Origin: Comamonadaceae bacterium
GTDB lineage: Bacteria; Pseudomonadota; Gammaproteobacteria; Burkholderiales; Burkholderiaceae_C
Assembly (NCBI GenBank): GCA_947478725.1
Contig: CANJWZ010000011.1
Location: 1 to 64,000, forward strand
Length of the DNA stretch: 64,000 nucleotides
Direction: 5' to 3'
Under the pieces are notes generated by a model that ran no database searches, was not told where the DNA came from, and saw only the letters and a list, made by a program, of their open reading frames with translations. Every line of letters begins with the position of its first letter. Position 1 is the stretch's first letter. The translations under genes and the position numbers were made by a program. Shown here piece after piece: positions 8,197 through 16,594 of the stretch.

Positions 8197-9180
8197 TCAG
8201 TCTGGTTTGATACCGTTTCGGTTGATGAAAACCGCCCAGTAATCACGCTCTTTTTTCAGGCTGGCTGCAAACTCTGCGGGTGTGTCGAATATCGGTATGA
8301 GTGCCAGTTCTCTGAGCCTTGTGGCGATGGCGGGTGATTTCATGACGCTGTTGATTGTTGCGCTCAGCTTGGCAGCGATTTGTGGTGGTACGCCTGCTGG
8401 GCCCACGATGCTGAAGGTCGTGCGGGCGGTCATGCCGTTAACGCCGGCTTTTTCAAACGAGGGCACGTTGGGTAGCAAATCGGTTTCACGATTGATCGCC
8501 AGCGCCACCACCTGACCAGAGCGTATAAATGGCTGGATGGTCGCAAGGTCTGGGTACATGAATTGCAGGCGACCGCTGATCAAGTCCTGGTAGGCGGGTG
8601 CGACGCCCTTGTAGGGCACATGTTCAAACTTAGCTCCGCTCAGAATTTCCAGCATTTTGACGCCCATAAAAGGCGGCGTCGCAACGCCTGCAGAACCGTA
8701 AAACGACTCCCCTGGTTTTTGCTTTCCCCGCTCAATCAATTGAGCCAAGGTACGGATGCCCGAGCCGGCGTGCGCCACGATCACCATTGGCGCGAAGACG
8801 CCCTGCGCAATCGGCGTGAAATCACGTTCGGCATCAAAAGGCAGCGAAGGATACAGGCCAGGGCTGATGGCAATCGAGGCGTTCGCGGTAACCATGAAGG
8901 TGTAGCCGTCAGGCGCAGATTTGGCCGTTGCGGCAGCGCCTATGTTGCCACTGGCACCCGCCCGGTTGTCCACCACAAAAGGTTGCCGCAGTTCGTCGCT
9001 CAAAGCTTGTGCGAGCAGCCGCCCGAAAACGTCTGTACCACCGCCAGGCGACGACGGCACGATGACCTTCACAGGCTTGCTAGGCCAGTTGTCTTGTGCG
9101 TTTGCAGGCACGACGATGGCCATAAAAGCCAGCACTGCCAACGCCATGACTGGCTGAACTAATTTTTGTCGTGATGTCAT
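8197..9180 (-). CDS. Bug/TctC-family periplasmic solute-binding protein
   Basis: A 327-residue receptor. The frame is open to 9252, but ATG 9180 is preferred because AAAGGA precedes it by about 6 bases and it gives a proper Sec signal peptide (MTSRQKLVQPVMALAVLAFM, cleavage near VPANAQ). The mature start NWPSKPVKVIVPSSPGGGTDVFGRL is the Bug signature, and APDGYTFMV and FEHVPYKGVAPAYQDLISGR are further family blocks. It is the second gene after the Bug gene at 9245-10225, 64 bp apart, so two paralogous receptors are co-transcribed and divergent from the gentisate-type genes at 10442. Confidence 0.93.
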   Translation of the reverse strand: MTSRQKLVQPVMALAVLAFMAIVVPANAQDNWPSKPVKVIVPSSPGGGTDVFGRLLAQALSDELRQPFVVDNRAGASGNIGAAATAKSAPDGYTFMVTANASIAISPGLYPSLPFDAERDFTPIAQGVFAPMVIVAHAGSGIRTLAQLIERGKQKPGESFYGSAGVATPPFMGVKMLEILSGAKFEHVPYKGVAPAYQDLISGRLQFMYPDLATIQPFIRSGQVVALAINRETDLLPNVPSFEKAGVNGMTARTTFSIVGPAGVPPQIAAKLSATINSVMKSPAIATRLRELALIPIFDTPAEFAASLKKERDYWAVFINRNGIKPD

Positions 9181-9244
9181 ACATATCCTTTGTTGCCAAG
9201 CCATTAACTTCTTCGTATTGAATTGCGCAGCGCTACAAAAATAG

Positions 9245-10225
9245 TCATTCAAGCGAAATCTTGGCGCGCTTGATGACTTCTGCCTGTTTGCGTGAATCTG
9301 TTTCCATCATTTTGACAATTTCTGCTGGCTTGGCATTCATGGTTTCAAAGCCAAAGCTGGCAAAGCGCTCCCGGATAGCCGGGTCCTGCAGAACTTTCGC
9401 CATATCATCGTTGACGCGGCTGACGATGGCTGCCGGCGTCCCGCGTGGGGCCATCATGGCGACCCAGCCACCGACCTCCAGTCCGGGAGGGCCTCCCGCC
9501 TCAGCCATCGTGGGTATGTTTTCATAACCGGGAATGCGTTTGGGCCCGGCAACCGCGATGAATTTGAGTTTGCCGGCCTTGTACATGGCACCGGCTGATA
9601 CCGCGCTGCCAAAAGCCCAGTCAGGCTCGCCGTTCGCAACGGCGCTGTAAAGCTGGCTGGTTTCCTTGAAGGGGATGTGGCGCATTTGTGTGCCGGTGGC
9701 ACCCTCCAGCAAAGCCGCACCCAGATGGGCTGGACTGCCGACGTTCCAAGAGCCGTAGGTCAGCTCGCCGTTTTTCGCTTTTGCGGCTGCGATCAGGTCT
9801 GTCATGTTGTTCCATTTAGAGGTGCTTGGAACAGCCACAAAAAAGAACAACCTGTATTGCACGGCCACAGGGTCAAAGTCTTTCACAACGTCATAGGGCA
9901 GCTTGGGCATCAGATGCGGCAAGGCTGTCAGTTGCAAATTGTCGGCCTGCAAAAAGGTGTAGCCATCGGCGGGCGAGTTCTTGGCCGCCTGAAAGGCAAT
10001 GACGCCGCCGCCGCCCGGCCTGTTGTCTATCAGTACCGGCTGCCCCCAGCTGCGCGACAACTGTTCACCCATGAGGCGCAGCACAACATCAGGGCCGCTG
10101 CCTGGCGGGAATGCGGTGATGATTTTCACGGGCCGCGTAGGAAAGGTCTGTGCAACTGCACTGCTTGCAAATACTGCAATTGCAAGCGCTGCAACTACCG
10201 ACTGCAAGGTTTTCAAGTACTTCAT
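9245..10225 (-). CDS. Bug/TctC-family periplasmic solute-binding protein
   Basis: A 326-residue receptor with the signal peptide MKYLKTLQSVVAALAIAVFA (cleavage near SAVAQ) and the Bug start TFPTRPVKIITAFPPGSGPDVVLRL. AAAGGAAAT lies directly before the ATG. LMPKLPYDVVKDFDPVAV and MRHIPFKETSQLYSAVANGE are family blocks in order. It leads a two-gene operon with the Bug gene at 8197. Since the upstream region (10226-10441) is shared with the fumarylpyruvate-hydrolase-like gene, its ligand may be an aromatic acid or ring-fission product; this is inference from position only. Confidence 0.93.
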   Translation of the reverse strand: MKYLKTLQSVVAALAIAVFASSAVAQTFPTRPVKIITAFPPGSGPDVVLRLMGEQLSRSWGQPVLIDNRPGGGGVIAFQAAKNSPADGYTFLQADNLQLTALPHLMPKLPYDVVKDFDPVAVQYRLFFFVAVPSTSKWNNMTDLIAAAKAKNGELTYGSWNVGSPAHLGAALLEGATGTQMRHIPFKETSQLYSAVANGEPDWAFGSAVSAGAMYKAGKLKFIAVAGPKRIPGYENIPTMAEAGGPPGLEVGGWVAMMAPRGTPAAIVSRVNDDMAKVLQDPAIRERFASFGFETMNAKPAEIVKMMETDSRKQAEVIKRAKISLE

Positions 10226-10441
10226 TATTTCCTTTTGCCTGGGGATTGAGAGTTTTGACGATTGAACCGTAGTCGGGAAAAATTTGCAATCGGGCGAGCA
10301 CCAAGGTGGTGGTAAATGCCTTGACCAATTCTGGAAAAGTGTTTTTTACAATTGAGCACGTTGCGGCTGTTTCAAGGGCAGGCCCGGTCTTGATTTGATA
10401 AGTACACTTAGCTGATACCATGGCCGACTTGGAGATATCGC

Positions 10442-11299
10442 TTGAAGATTTGCCGATTTGACGATAACCGCCTGGGCCTTGTTGAAGGCGATGTCCTGCG
10501 TGACGTGACCGCCGCACTCGACGTGTTGCCAAGCTACGGTTACCCCTTGCCACAGCTTGACCCATTGATCGCGAACCTCGATGCAGTGGTCGACCGCATC
10601 AAAACGCTGGCCCCTGCTGCGCCGGTATTGCCTTTGACGGGGCGCAAGTGGCTCGCGCCTGTGGCCAACCCCGGCAAAATTGTGGCTGCACCCGTCAACT
10701 ACAAAAAGCACCTTCAGGAGGCACGTGACGATGCACAGATTCATCACAACAACCAGATTGCTGAAATTCAAAAGATCGGTCTTTTTCTGAAAGCCACCAG
10801 TTCTCTGGTGGGCGCAAGCCATGGTGTTGCGCTACAACATGCCGATCGCCGCAATGACCACGAGGCTGAATTGGTGGTGGTGATTGGCAAGGCCGGTCGC
10901 AACATCACAAGGGCCAACGCGCACCTGCATATTGCTGGTTATAGCAGTGGTCTGGACATGACCACCCGTGGCCCGGAGGAGCGCAGCTTGCGCAAATCGA
11001 TTGATACCTACAGCGTGCTGGGGCCCTGGTTTGTCACGGCCGATGACATCACGGACCCTGCTAACCTTGGCTTTTCTCTTGCCGTGAATGGTGTGGTGAA
11101 ACAGCAGGCCAACACGCGAGATCTGATTTTGAGCATCGGCGAGTTGATTGAGTTTGCCTCTTCTTTTTATAGCTTGCTGCCCGGTGACCTGATTTACACC
11201 GGTACCCCGGAGGGTGTGGGTCCGGTGCTGCCGGGCGATACCATCGTGACCGATTTTGAAGGTATTGGCCGCATGCATGTTGCAGTAACGTTAGCCTGA
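10442..11299 (+). CDS. Fumarylacetoacetate hydrolase-family protein, probable fumarylpyruvate hydrolase
   Basis: 285 residues. The start is TTG 10442 (MKICRFDDNRLGLV), with GGAG at 10431-10434; no ATG gives the conserved MKxxRF opening. The FAH domain holds the metal-binding acid pattern: EAELVVVIGKAGRN (about residues 139-152), GYSSGLDMTTRG (about 166-177) and the closing YTGTPEGVGP (about 252-261). The family cleaves acylpyruvates; next to a gentisate-dioxygenase-like gene the expected reaction is fumarylpyruvate to fumarate and pyruvate. Only 12 bp separate the two genes. No maleylpyruvate isomerase is in the window. Confidence 0.87.
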   Translation: MKICRFDDNRLGLVEGDVLRDVTAALDVLPSYGYPLPQLDPLIANLDAVVDRIKTLAPAAPVLPLTGRKWLAPVANPGKIVAAPVNYKKHLQEARDDAQIHHNNQIAEIQKIGLFLKATSSLVGASHGVALQHADRRNDHEAELVVVIGKAGRNITRANAHLHIAGYSSGLDMTTRGPEERSLRKSIDTYSVLGPWFVTADDITDPANLGFSLAVNGVVKQQANTRDLILSIGELIEFASSFYSLLPGDLIYTGTPEGVGPVLPGDTIVTDFEGIGRMHVAVTLA

Positions 11300-11311
11300 G
11301 GTGAAGAAATC

Positions 11312-12367
11312 ATGACTGGAGATCGAATGATGAACAGCACACAACAAGAAGTTGTTGCCGGTCGCAAGGTGTTCTATGACAAGATTGGTTCTGCCAACTG
11401 CACACCTTTGTGGGAAGTCCTTCACAGTCTGGTCACGATCGTGCCCAACACGCCTTGCCTGCCCTATTTGTGGAATTGGTCGACTGTCTGGCCCTGGTTA
11501 CAAGAAGCCGGACAGCTCATCACAGCCAAAGAAGCAGAGCGCCGTGTGCTGGTGCTGGAGAACCCGGGCTTGCGCGGCCGGACACGCATCACCCACAGCC
11601 TCTACGCGGGCTTGCAGTTGATCTTGCCCGGTGAGGTGGCTGCAGCGCACCGGCATTCCCAGTCGGCCCTGCGTTTCATCATGCATGGAGACGGTGCTTA
11701 CACTGCTGTCGATGGTGAAAAGGTGGTGATGCACCCAGGCGATTTTGTGATCACGCCGTCATGGACTTACCATGACCATGGCAACGAGTCCAGTGAACCC
11801 ATGGTGTGGCTTGACGGGCTGGACCTTCCCATTGTCGAACTGCTGGATGCGCAGTTTCGGCAAGACGGTGCTGACGACATGCAGCACATTGCCAGTGCTG
11901 CCAATGTCAATCTGGCGCGGTTTGGCAACACCATGAAACCCGTGCAGTACAAGGCACGCTCCAAAACCTCGCCACTGTTCTGGTATCCGTATGACCGCAC
12001 TCTGGAGGCACTGACCATCCTGAGCGCTCACGAAGATCCGCACCCATGTTGGGGACACAAGTTGCAGTACACCAACCCGGTCACGGGGGACTGGGCCATA
12101 CCTACCATGGGTACTTTCATGCAGTTGCTGCCGGCCGGCTTCGAGGGCAAAGCGTACCGGTCAACCGACTCCACCATCTTCACGGTGGTGGAGGGCAGCG
12201 GCACTTGCACCATCAACGGACAAGTCTTGAGCTTTGGCCCCAAAGACGTTTTTGTCTGCCCGTCATGGATGCCCTACACGCTGGCGGCAGATACCCAGGC
12301 CGTGCTGTTCAGTTTTTCAGATCGCCCAGTCCAGCAAGCGCTGGACTTGTGGCGAGAGTCTTTCTAG
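11312..12367 (+). CDS. Bicupin ring-cleavage dioxygenase, gentisate 1,2-dioxygenase-like
   Basis: 351 residues with two cupin domains. The first carries the iron site: HRHSQSALRF with His113 and His115, and a later His at 154 or 156 in WTYHDHG. The second (STIFTVVEGSGTCTINGQVL, about residues 288-307) lacks metal ligands, as is usual for gentisate and related dioxygenases. The reaction would be oxygen-dependent opening of gentisate or a salicylate-type ring to maleylpyruvate. ATG 11312 and ATG 11327 are both possible; the latter has GGAG five bases upstream. The paired hydrolase at 10442 supports the assignment, but 1-hydroxy-2-naphthoate or salicylate dioxygenase activity is also possible. 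Confidence 0.85.
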   Translation: MTGDRMMNSTQQEVVAGRKVFYDKIGSANCTPLWEVLHSLVTIVPNTPCLPYLWNWSTVWPWLQEAGQLITAKEAERRVLVLENPGLRGRTRITHSLYAGLQLILPGEVAAAHRHSQSALRFIMHGDGAYTAVDGEKVVMHPGDFVITPSWTYHDHGNESSEPMVWLDGLDLPIVELLDAQFRQDGADDMQHIASAANVNLARFGNTMKPVQYKARSKTSPLFWYPYDRTLEALTILSAHEDPHPCWGHKLQYTNPVTGDWAIPTMGTFMQLLPAGFEGKAYRSTDSTIFTVVEGSGTCTINGQVLSFGPKDVFVCPSWMPYTLAADTQAVLFSFSDRPVQQALDLWRESF

Positions 12368-12398
12368 CGCCCAGGCGCCAGCAAGCTTCAAAAAAACG

Positions 12399-14087
12399 TC
12401 AGAGCACTTCGCTGGCAAAGTCAGCCAGCCGTGAACGCTCACCACGCGCCAATGTGATGTGTCCGCCATGCGGCCAGCCCTTGAACCGGTCAACGGCGTA
12501 GGTCATGCCCGACGAGCCTTCGGTCAAATACGGCGTGTCGATCTGCGCCAGGTTGCCCATGCAAATGATTTTGGTGCCAGGCCCGGCGCGTGTGATCAGC
12601 GTTTTCATCTGCTTGGGTGTCAGGTTTTGCGCCTCATCAATGATGACGTATTTGTTTAAAAACGTCCGGCCGCGCATGAAGTTCATGCTCTTGACCTTGA
12701 TCCGTGAGCGAATCAGCTCGTTGGTGGCCGCACGGCCCCATTCGCCTGAACCGTTTTCGGTCTTGCCGAGCACTTCAAGGTTGTCGTCCAGCGCGCCCAT
12801 CCATGGGCCCATTTTTTCCTCTTCGGTGCCGGGCAGAAAACCGATGTCTTCGCCGACCGATACCGTAGCCCGAGTCATGATGATCTCGGTGTAGCGGCGG
12901 TCGTCAAGCACCTGTGTCAGGCCACTGGCCAGCGCCATCAGCGTCTTGCCGCTGCCCGCCGTGCCCGCCAGCGTGACAAAGTCAACTTCCGGGTCCATCA
13001 GCAAATTCATGGCAAAGTTTTGTTCGCGGTTGCGAGTGGTCACGCCCCACACCGCGTTTTTCAGGTGGTTGAAATCCTTCAGGGTTTTCAATACCGCTGT
13101 TTTGGCACGTATTTCGGTGACACGTGCATAAAGAGGCGGCTCGCCAGGCGCTTCAAAAAATACGAATTGATTGATCAGCAGACTGGTCACGATCGGTCCG
13201 GTGATGCGGTAGAAGTTGTAGCTGCCCTGCTGCCAGCTCTCAATGGTTTTGCTTTGTCGTGTCCAGAAGTCGTTGGGCAGCGCCAGTACGCCGGAATACA
13301 GCAGATCGCCGTCGTCCAGTGTCTTGTCGTTCTGGTAATCGTCAGTGGCCAGGCCCAGCGCGCGGGCCTTGACGCGCATGTTGATATCTTTGGATACCAG
13401 CACCACCTCGCGCGGGGCATGTTGTTTGCGCAAGGCCTCCACGACCCCCAGAATCTGGTTGTCCGCCTTGCCTTGTGGCAGGCTGGTGGGCAGCGAGTAG
13501 TCCAGCGCTTGGGTTTGAAACAGCAGATTGCCCTTGGCTTCGCGGTGGCCGGTCGTGTCCAGCTTCAGGCCTTTGGTGATCTCGGCACCCTGCGCGCCTG
13601 CCAGCGCATCCAGCGAGCGGCTGGTTTGGCGAGCATTGCGGGCGACTTCGGTCATGCCTTTTTTATGACCGTCCAGTTCTTCCAGAACGATCATGGGCAA
13701 GAAAATGTCGTGTTCTTCAAATCTGAACAGGCACATCGGGTCGTGCATCAGCACGTTGGTATCGAGCACAAACAGTTTGGTCGGCCCAGTGTGTTTTGGC
13801 TTTTTAACGGGCTTTGGCTGGGCAGGCCGATGAGAGCGCACACCAGCGCTGTCATCGGGCCGCTTGCCCAGTTGCTGAATGCTATCTTTTTTATAGCTTT
13901 TTGCACTGGAATTGACTGGATTTAAAGCCTTTTTTGTGTCTGAAAAAGCCTCTGGATGGGTGGTTTTAGGTGCAGCCGCCGGCTTTGCGCTGGCTTTCGG
14001 CGATTTAGTGCTTTGGCGCTCAGGTGTGTCCAGACTATCCAGGGTGATCAGCGCTGCACGCTTGGCAGGTGGTGGGGGCAAGGGCAT
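12399..14087 (-). CDS. PIN domain-PhoH ATPase fusion protein (PhoH2/YlaK type)
   Basis: 562 residues. A low-complexity Lys/Pro/Ala-rich N-terminus (1-105) is followed by a PIN nuclease domain (about 106-240; LFVLDTNVLMHDP, VLEELDGHKKG, and DNQILG with acidic residues). A PhoH ATPase domain takes the last 250 residues, with Walker A AGTAGSGKTLMA near 385, Walker B YVIIDEAQNL near 478 and a final ARGERSRLADFAS. Such fusions are regarded as RNA helicase/ribonucleases. The N-terminal linker is partly encoded by a copy of a dispersed repeat (13881-13934, residues about 52-69), so that segment is probably dispensable. It is a single gene with its own promoter. Confidence 0.9.
   Translation of the reverse strand: MPLPPPPAKRAALITLDSLDTPERQSTKSPKASAKPAAAPKTTHPEAFSDTKKALNPVNSSAKSYKKDSIQQLGKRPDDSAGVRSHRPAQPKPVKKPKHTGPTKLFVLDTNVLMHDPMCLFRFEEHDIFLPMIVLEELDGHKKGMTEVARNARQTSRSLDALAGAQGAEITKGLKLDTTGHREAKGNLLFQTQALDYSLPTSLPQGKADNQILGVVEALRKQHAPREVVLVSKDINMRVKARALGLATDDYQNDKTLDDGDLLYSGVLALPNDFWTRQSKTIESWQQGSYNFYRITGPIVTSLLINQFVFFEAPGEPPLYARVTEIRAKTAVLKTLKDFNHLKNAVWGVTTRNREQNFAMNLLMDPEVDFVTLAGTAGSGKTLMALASGLTQVLDDRRYTEIIMTRATVSVGEDIGFLPGTEEEKMGPWMGALDDNLEVLGKTENGSGEWGRAATNELIRSRIKVKSMNFMRGRTFLNKYVIIDEAQNLTPKQMKTLITRAGPGTKIICMGNLAQIDTPYLTEGSSGMTYAVDRFKGWPHGGHITLARGERSRLADFASEVL
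13881..13934 (+). repeat. Dispersed GCTAT-ATAGC element, copy in the PhoH gene
   Basis: GCTAT and ATAGC (13881-13897) pair around a T-rich loop, followed by ATTGACTGGATTTAAAGCC. It is read in frame on the opposite strand by the PhoH-family gene. It belongs to the element family also seen at 16525, 20991, 33331, 34779, 36526, 48649, 55701 and 60630. Confidence 0.65.
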
Positions 14088-14120
14088 GTGCTATGAGCTC
14101 TTTAAGATGCGTTAAAAACA

Positions 14121-14150
14121 AAAAAGCCGCCAAGTTTAAGTGGCGGCTTT
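14121..14150 (-). terminator. bcp: Intrinsic terminator after bcp
   Basis: Read on the minus strand, AGCCGCCA (14148-14141) pairs with TGGCGGCT (14132-14125) around an 8-base loop, and a run of six T follows. It lies downstream of bcp and upstream of the PhoH gene. Confidence 0.8.
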
Positions 14151-14235
14151 CTGGCGGCTTTCGCGGGTGAAGTGATTGGCGCGATCAACAAGATGCGACC
14201 ATTATGCACAAATCCTGTGACGCTCCAGAAATGCT

Positions 14236-14712
14236 TCAGGCGGTCTTTTTCAGTGCTTTGACAGCCTTCAAAACGTCGTCCACATGGCCTACTACTTTCA
14301 GGCCGCGCCACTCTTGGGCCAGTGTGCCGTCAGCCGCCAACAAAAATGTGCTCCGTTCGATGCCTTTGACTTTTTTGCCGTACATGATTTTGTTTTTGAC
14401 CACACCAAACATATGGCACATTTTTTCTTCGGTGTCGGCAATCAGCTCAAAAGGCAGTTCAAGCTTGGCTTTGAACTCGTCGTGTGACTTCATGTTGTCC
14501 CGGGACACGCCAAAAACTGTGGCCCCGGCTTTGACAAAGCTTTTGTAGTGGTCGCGAAACTGCATGGCTTCAGTGGTGCAGCCAGGGGTGTTGTCTTTTG
14601 GGTAAAAGTACAAAACAACCACTTTACCAATATGCGAGGTGTTGGAAACCTTCACGCCACCGGTGGCGTTCGCTTCAAATTCAGGGAGGAGCTTATTGAC
14701 GACGACTGCCAT
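14236..14712 (-). CDS. bcp: Peroxiredoxin of the Bcp/PrxQ family
   Basis: 158 residues, the normal Bcp length. The thioredoxin-fold active site is YPKDNTPGCTTEAMQFRDH with the peroxidatic cysteine near residue 45. The second cysteine that sits five positions later in many relatives (PGCTTEAC) is Met here, so this is probably a 1-Cys or alternatively resolved form; another Cys occurs near residue 98 (EEKMCHMFGV). It reduces peroxides in the cytoplasm with thiol donors. It ends at a strong terminator. Confidence 0.93.
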   Translation of the reverse strand: MAVVVNKLLPEFEANATGGVKVSNTSHIGKVVVLYFYPKDNTPGCTTEAMQFRDHYKSFVKAGATVFGVSRDNMKSHDEFKAKLELPFELIADTEEKMCHMFGVVKNKIMYGKKVKGIERSTFLLAADGTLAQEWRGLKVVGHVDDVLKAVKALKKTA

Positions 14713-14813
14713 ACTGGTGGGATCCTGGGAGTAGTGATGGTGATGGACCTCTAGGCAAAACGGGCTGCCCCGGTTTGCACAACCCTAAATTTTACCCTGA
14801 AAGCCAGGCCGGC

Positions 14814-15203
14814 TCAGTCGCCTGTCTCGATCAGCAATGCTGCAATCACCTGACGCCCTTCGCCTGCCAGAACGTTGTACGTGCGGCAGGCGGCCAGTGT
14901 GTCCATGGTTTCTATGCCAATCCGGCTCTTCATAAGCGCACGCATGAAGGCCGCAGGCGCAAACCTGAGGCGTGTGCCGCTTCCAAAAATCACCAGTTCG
15001 GGCTTGGTTTGAGCCAACAGGGCGAAGTGGTTCTCAGTCAGGTCTTCAAAGCGAGTGCAGTCCCAGTCAAACTTTTCGCCGCGCGAGCCGATCACGATGC
15101 TGCGTTCGATTTTTTCAGCCACACCGTAGCGGCCCAAACCCACCCAGCCGGGCCCGTAGCCCAAAATGGATTGAACATCTAGCCTGTCAGGTTGAAGCTT
15201 CAT
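14814..15203 (-). CDS. Mth938-like domain protein (DUF498 family)
   Basis: 129 residues from ATG 15203, which gives MKLQPDRLDVQSILGYGPGW, the usual opening of the bacterial members; an ATG at 15212 adds three residues. The core VIGSRGEKFDWDC...LTENHFALL and the motif LVIFGSGTRLRFAPAAF (about residues 71-87) are the signature of this small alpha/beta domain, related to human NDUFAF3. The bacterial function is not established. It is divergent from alaA, with about 80 bp shared for both promoters. Confidence 0.85.
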   Translation of the reverse strand: MKLQPDRLDVQSILGYGPGWVGLGRYGVAEKIERSIVIGSRGEKFDWDCTRFEDLTENHFALLAQTKPELVIFGSGTRLRFAPAAFMRALMKSRIGIETMDTLAACRTYNVLAGEGRQVIAALLIETGD

Positions 15204-15282
15204 GGATGGCAAGTTTATGGCAGATGCTGCCAGCCAGCGTTTGTGTGGTCAAATTATGGGTTCCGTTTTAAGGAATTCTCCA

Positions 15283-16554
15283 ATGAAACCTGTCACCAAA
15301 TCTGCCAAGCTGGCCAACGTGCTTTATGACATTCGTGGGCCCATCATGGACGCGGCACGCCAGATGGAAGACGAAGGCCAAAAGATCATCAAGCTCAATC
15401 TTGGCAACCTGGCGGTGTTTGGCTTTGATGCCCCTGAAGAGATCCAGCAGGACATGATTCGTAACCTGCCGAACTCGGCAGGTTACTCTGACAGCAAGGG
15501 TATTTTTGCGGCACGCAAGGCTGTGATGCACGAGACGCAAAAGCAGGGCATCAAAGGCGTGACACTGGACGACATCTACCTGGGCAATGGCGCGAGCGAA
15601 CTCATCACCATGGCCACCAACGCGCTGCTCGACAACGGTGACGAGCTGCTGCTGCCGATGCCCGATTACCCGCTGTGGACGGCTGCAACCAGCCTGTCGG
15701 GTGGCACCCCCGTGCATTACCTGTGCGACGAGGCCAACGGCTGGATGCCCAATTTGGCTGACATACGCGCCAAGATCACGCCGCGTACCAAGGCGATTGT
15801 GGTGATCAACCCGAACAACCCGACGGGAGTGCTTTACTCAGACGAGTTGTTGATGGGCATCGTGGCGATTGCACGCGAGCATGGTCTCGTTATCCTGGCT
15901 GATGAGGTGTACGACAAGGTGCTTTATGAAGGTGCCAGGCACACGGCCATGGCTTGTCTGTCAACCGACGTGCTGACGCTGACCTTCAATTCACTGAGCA
16001 AAAGCTACCGCAGCTGCGGCTACCGCGCAGGCTGGATGGTCGTGTCGGGAGACAAACGCGCAGCTGCTGACTACATCGAAGGCCTGAACATGCTCAGCAA
16101 CATGAAGCTGTGCTCCAACGTGCCGGGCCAGTGGGCCATTCAAACCGCACTCGGCGGCTACCAGAGCATCAACGATTTGACGTGTGAAGGCGGCAGGCTG
16201 CGCCGCCAGCGTGATCTGGCTTATGAGCTGATCACCGCCATTCCCGGTGTGAGCTGCGTCAAGCCGGTGGCTGCTCTATACATGTTCCCCAGGCTGGATC
16301 CGGTGATCTATCCGATCAAGGACGACCGCCAGTTTTTTCTGGAGCTGCTGCGCGAGACGCGCGTCATGCTGGTGCAGGGCACAGGTTTTAACTGGCCTGA
16401 CCCGGACCATTTCCGCATCGTGTTTTTGCCGCATGAAGACGACCTGCGCGAGGCGATTGGCCGGATCGCCAAGTTTTTGGAGTCGTACCGCAATCGTGCA
16501 AGCATATCCCCCACGAAAACGAACGCTATTAAATTAGTAGCTGCTAGATCATAA
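15283..16554 (+). CDS. alaA: Glutamate-pyruvate (alanine) aminotransferase, AlaA type
   Basis: 423 residues from ATG 15283, with AAGGA at 15271; the frame is open upstream but not family-like. It matches the E. coli AlaA pattern closely: KLANVLYDIRGPIMDAAR, AGYSDSKGIFAARKAV, MPDYPLWTAATSLSGG, VINPNNPTG and the PLP lysine in NSLSKSYR (about residue 240). It makes alanine from pyruvate with glutamate as donor, in the cytoplasm. The last residues (NAIKLVAARS) and the stop codon come from a dispersed repeat starting at 16525, so the native C-terminus has been replaced. It precedes hom and thrC. Confidence 0.92.
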   Translation: MKPVTKSAKLANVLYDIRGPIMDAARQMEDEGQKIIKLNLGNLAVFGFDAPEEIQQDMIRNLPNSAGYSDSKGIFAARKAVMHETQKQGIKGVTLDDIYLGNGASELITMATNALLDNGDELLLPMPDYPLWTAATSLSGGTPVHYLCDEANGWMPNLADIRAKITPRTKAIVVINPNNPTGVLYSDELLMGIVAIAREHGLVILADEVYDKVLYEGARHTAMACLSTDVLTLTFNSLSKSYRSCGYRAGWMVVSGDKRAAADYIEGLNMLSNMKLCSNVPGQWAIQTALGGYQSINDLTCEGGRLRRQRDLAYELITAIPGVSCVKPVAALYMFPRLDPVIYPIKDDRQFFLELLRETRVMLVQGTGFNWPDPDHFRIVFLPHEDDLREAIGRIAKFLESYRNRASISPTKTNAIKLVAARS

Positions 16555-16585
16555 ATTTATTGGCCTAGCGGCTTATTCCTTAGTT
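16525..16585 (+). repeat. Dispersed GCTAT-ATAGC element, copy between alaA and hom
   Basis: It starts GCTATTAAATTAGTAGCTGC, continues with ATTTATTGGCCTAGCGGCTT and ends near TTAGTTAAAA. The second block ATTTATTGGCCTAG is shared exactly with the copy after clpB. It encodes the AlaA C-terminus and forms most of the hom leader. Confidence 0.7.
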
Positions 16586-16594
16586 AAAAAACAT

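Noticed and set aside
8563-9162. Plus-strand 199-codon frame
   Set aside because: Antisense to a Bug gene with clear signal peptide and family motifs; the antisense translation has no family features.
10089-10565. Minus-strand 158-codon frame covering the Bug/FAH intergenic region
   Set aside because: It crosses the start of two genes on opposite strands and shows no domain. The intergenic region is better read as a divergent promoter.
13020-13925. Plus-strand 301-codon frame
   Set aside because: Lies wholly antisense to the PhoH-family gene; composition is Gln/His/Gly-rich as expected of a shadow frame in high-GC DNA.
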